The position numbers were made by a program, and so were the translations under genes. A stretch of DNA of 13,017 nt, from NCBI GenBank assembly GCA_937926065.1, contig CALANM010000227.1:1-13017 (forward strand), in the 5' to 3' direction. Source of the DNA: an uncultured Microbacterium sp. (GTDB lineage: Bacteria > Actinomycetota > Actinomycetes > Actinomycetales > Microbacteriaceae). Shown here piece after piece: positions 11,894 through 13,017 of the stretch. The notes under the pieces were generated by a model. The model searched no databases and was not told where the DNA came from. It saw only the letters and a list, made by a program, of their open reading frames with translations. Within the stretch, counting starts at the first letter, position 1. Each line of letters starts with the position of its first letter.

Positions 11894-13008
11894 ACGAGGA
11901 CATGGACATCGACGACGTGGCGCTCCCGGAACTGTCCGACGAGCGCATCGAGGAGATCGAGAACGCGCTGTTCGACGAGATCGGGCGCGACCGCGCTGCC
12001 GCACGCAGCCTCGCAGAGCGGGAGCGCGTGCGCCGCGCCCGACGCGGCCGCGTCTGGCTGGGCGCCGGCGGAGCCGCCGCGGTCATCGCCGTGGCTGCCG
12101 TGCTGGCCCCGTCGATGCCCACGATCATCGCCGGCAGCGGAGCCGGGTCGGATGAGTCCGCCCCGGCCTACACCGGAGAGGGCGGCGGCACGGTCGCTGA
12201 GGATGGCGGAGCGGACTTCGGTCCCACCGCGGAAGGCGAGCAGTCCGGCCCGGAGGCCACCGCGACGGGCGAGCGCGAGATCATCGCGCGCGCCTCCGCC
12301 ATCGTGGAGGTGGACGATGTCGAAGCCGCAGCAGACACGATCTCCGCCACCGCGGAGCGCCTGGGCGGCTACGTGGAGGCGATGAGCCTCGGGATGGACG
12401 GCATCGCGAGCGATATGCCGCTGCCGGCCGACGGCGCGGAGGGAATGACCCCGGCGCCGTCGGGCGCCTGGGTGACGATCCGGGTTCCGGCCGGCTCCCT
12501 TGACGAGGCGACCGCCGCTCTCCGGGACATGGGACAGGTCACGTCATCGCAGATCGACCGACGTGACGTCACCGGGGAGGCCGTCGATCTCCGCGCACGC
12601 GTGTCGGCGCTCGAGGCTTCCGTGAAGCGCCTGACGGCGCTCGTCGCCGAAGCCGCGTCCACCGCCGATCTCATCGCCGTCGAAGAGGCTCTCGCCGCGC
12701 GTCAGTCCGATCTCGAGTCGTACCAGCAGCAGCTGAAGCAGCTGGAGGAGCAGGTGGGGATGTCGAGCCTCACCGTGACGCTGACCCGCCCGGCCCCGAT
12801 CGTCACGGCGGATCCGGCGGGATTCGCTGACGGGCTGGCGGCAGGCTGGAGCGGGCTCGTGGCCTCCGTCAACGGGATCGTGATCGCCCTGGGATTCCTC
12901 CTCCCCTGGCTCGGATTCGCGGCGATCGTCGGGGGAATCGTGTGGGCTGCGCGGCGCGCCGTCATGCGTCGACGGTCGATGTCCGCGGCGGATGCCCGCG
13001 ACGACTGA
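11890..13008 (+). CDS. DUF4349 domain membrane protein, candidate anti-sigma factor
   Basis: A 372-residue protein. Residues 1-55 are charged and helical (LSDERIEEIENALFDEI, then RRARRGR) and predicted cytoplasmic. A transmembrane helix follows at about 56-75. Residues 82-128 form a Gly/Glu/Ser-rich linker. The DUF4349 body (129-300) starts with REIIARASAIVEVDDVEAAAD and includes VTIRVPAGSLDEATAAL, a coiled coil at about 234-290 and the strand SSLTVTLT. A second transmembrane segment lies at 325-354, ending in RRAVMRRRS. The start GTG overlaps the sigma stop, with GGAAGG just upstream; ATG at 11902 is an alternative. DUF4349 proteins have no settled function. Overlap with an ECF sigma gene and the N-terminal cytoplasmic segment suggest sensing across the membrane, but anti-sigma activity is inference. 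Confidence 0.85.
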   Translation: MNEDMDIDDVALPELSDERIEEIENALFDEIGRDRAAARSLAERERVRRARRGRVWLGAGGAAAVIAVAAVLAPSMPTIIAGSGAGSDESAPAYTGEGGGTVAEDGGADFGPTAEGEQSGPEATATGEREIIARASAIVEVDDVEAAADTISATAERLGGYVEAMSLGMDGIASDMPLPADGAEGMTPAPSGAWVTIRVPAGSLDEATAALRDMGQVTSSQIDRRDVTGEAVDLRARVSALEASVKRLTALVAEAASTADLIAVEEALAARQSDLESYQQQLKQLEEQVGMSSLTVTLTRPAPIVTADPAGFADGLAAGWSGLVASVNGIVIALGFLLPWLGFAAIVGGIVWAARRAVMRRRSMSAADARDD

Positions 13009-13017
13009 TGGCGATCG
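13008..13017 (+). CDS. Possible start of the next gene (three codons only)
   Basis: The stop of the DUF4349 gene overlaps an ATG by one base (TGATG), followed by GCG ATC and the window edge. This is the same junction type as leuC-leuD and could open a third gene of the sigma operon. Too little sequence is present to judge. Confidence 0.2.

Noticed and set aside
1..13017. Insertion sequences, prophage, CRISPR or integration sites
   Set aside because: No transposase or integrase coding, no spaced direct repeats and no terminal inverted repeats were seen; composition is uniform throughout.

Overview
The window is high-GC DNA (third codon positions almost all G or C, frequent GTG starts) from an actinomycete. 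Protein sequences and gene order point to Microbacteriaceae, probably Microbacterium or a close relative; this placement is an inference from sequence character, not from a search. It is mainly a core-genome housekeeping block. I see no insertion sequence, prophage, CRISPR array, tRNA or rRNA. No gap between genes exceeds 300 bases; the largest (11096-11323) carries a riboswitch.

Layout. 1-675 (-) is the N-terminal part of recG, cut by the window edge. Divergent from it, 765-1915 (+) holds a PlsC-like acyltransferase overlapping rsmD by four bases. 1920-2903 (-) is thiL, tail to tail with rsmD. 2927-3409 (+) is a DUF3515 lipoprotein, divergent from thiL. 3449-9840 (-) is a long co-oriented run, transcribed leuC, leuD, murA, plsC, gpsA, ddl. 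9841-9982 is a leucine leader region with a 16-residue leader peptide. 9983-11095 (-) is a TerC/Alx-family membrane protein with a probable yybP-ykoY manganese riboswitch in its 5' UTR. 11324-13008 (+) is an ECF-type sigma factor overlapping a DUF4349 membrane protein.

How the genes work together. murA and ddl supply peptidoglycan precursors. gpsA makes sn-glycerol 3-phosphate, and plsC plus the second acyltransferase act on glycerolipids. leuC and leuD form isopropylmalate isomerase, and thiL makes thiamine diphosphate. recG and rsmD serve DNA repair and ribosome modification. The leu-ddl-DUF3515-thiL-recG-rsmD neighbourhood resembles the mycobacterial one (leuCD, gpsA, ddlA, DUF3515, thiL, recG, rsmD), but here murA is inserted and the DUF3515 gene is inverted.

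The most interesting content is regulatory. (1) Five transcription units show a TANNNT -10 box six or seven bases before the start codon, predicting leaderless mRNAs; one pair is a 23-bp divergent gap whose two -10 boxes share the same TA. (2) A leaderless leader peptide with four consecutive Leu codons precedes leuCD and is followed by mutually exclusive RNA pairings, one of which covers the leuC ribosome binding site. (3) A Mn2+ riboswitch candidate upstream of terC has a visible expression platform, in which its P1 3' strand is complementary to the terC ribosome binding region. (4) The ECF sigma factor is translationally coupled to a DUF4349 membrane protein whose charged cytoplasmic N-terminus looks like an anti-sigma segment. 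All RNA folds were made by eye.
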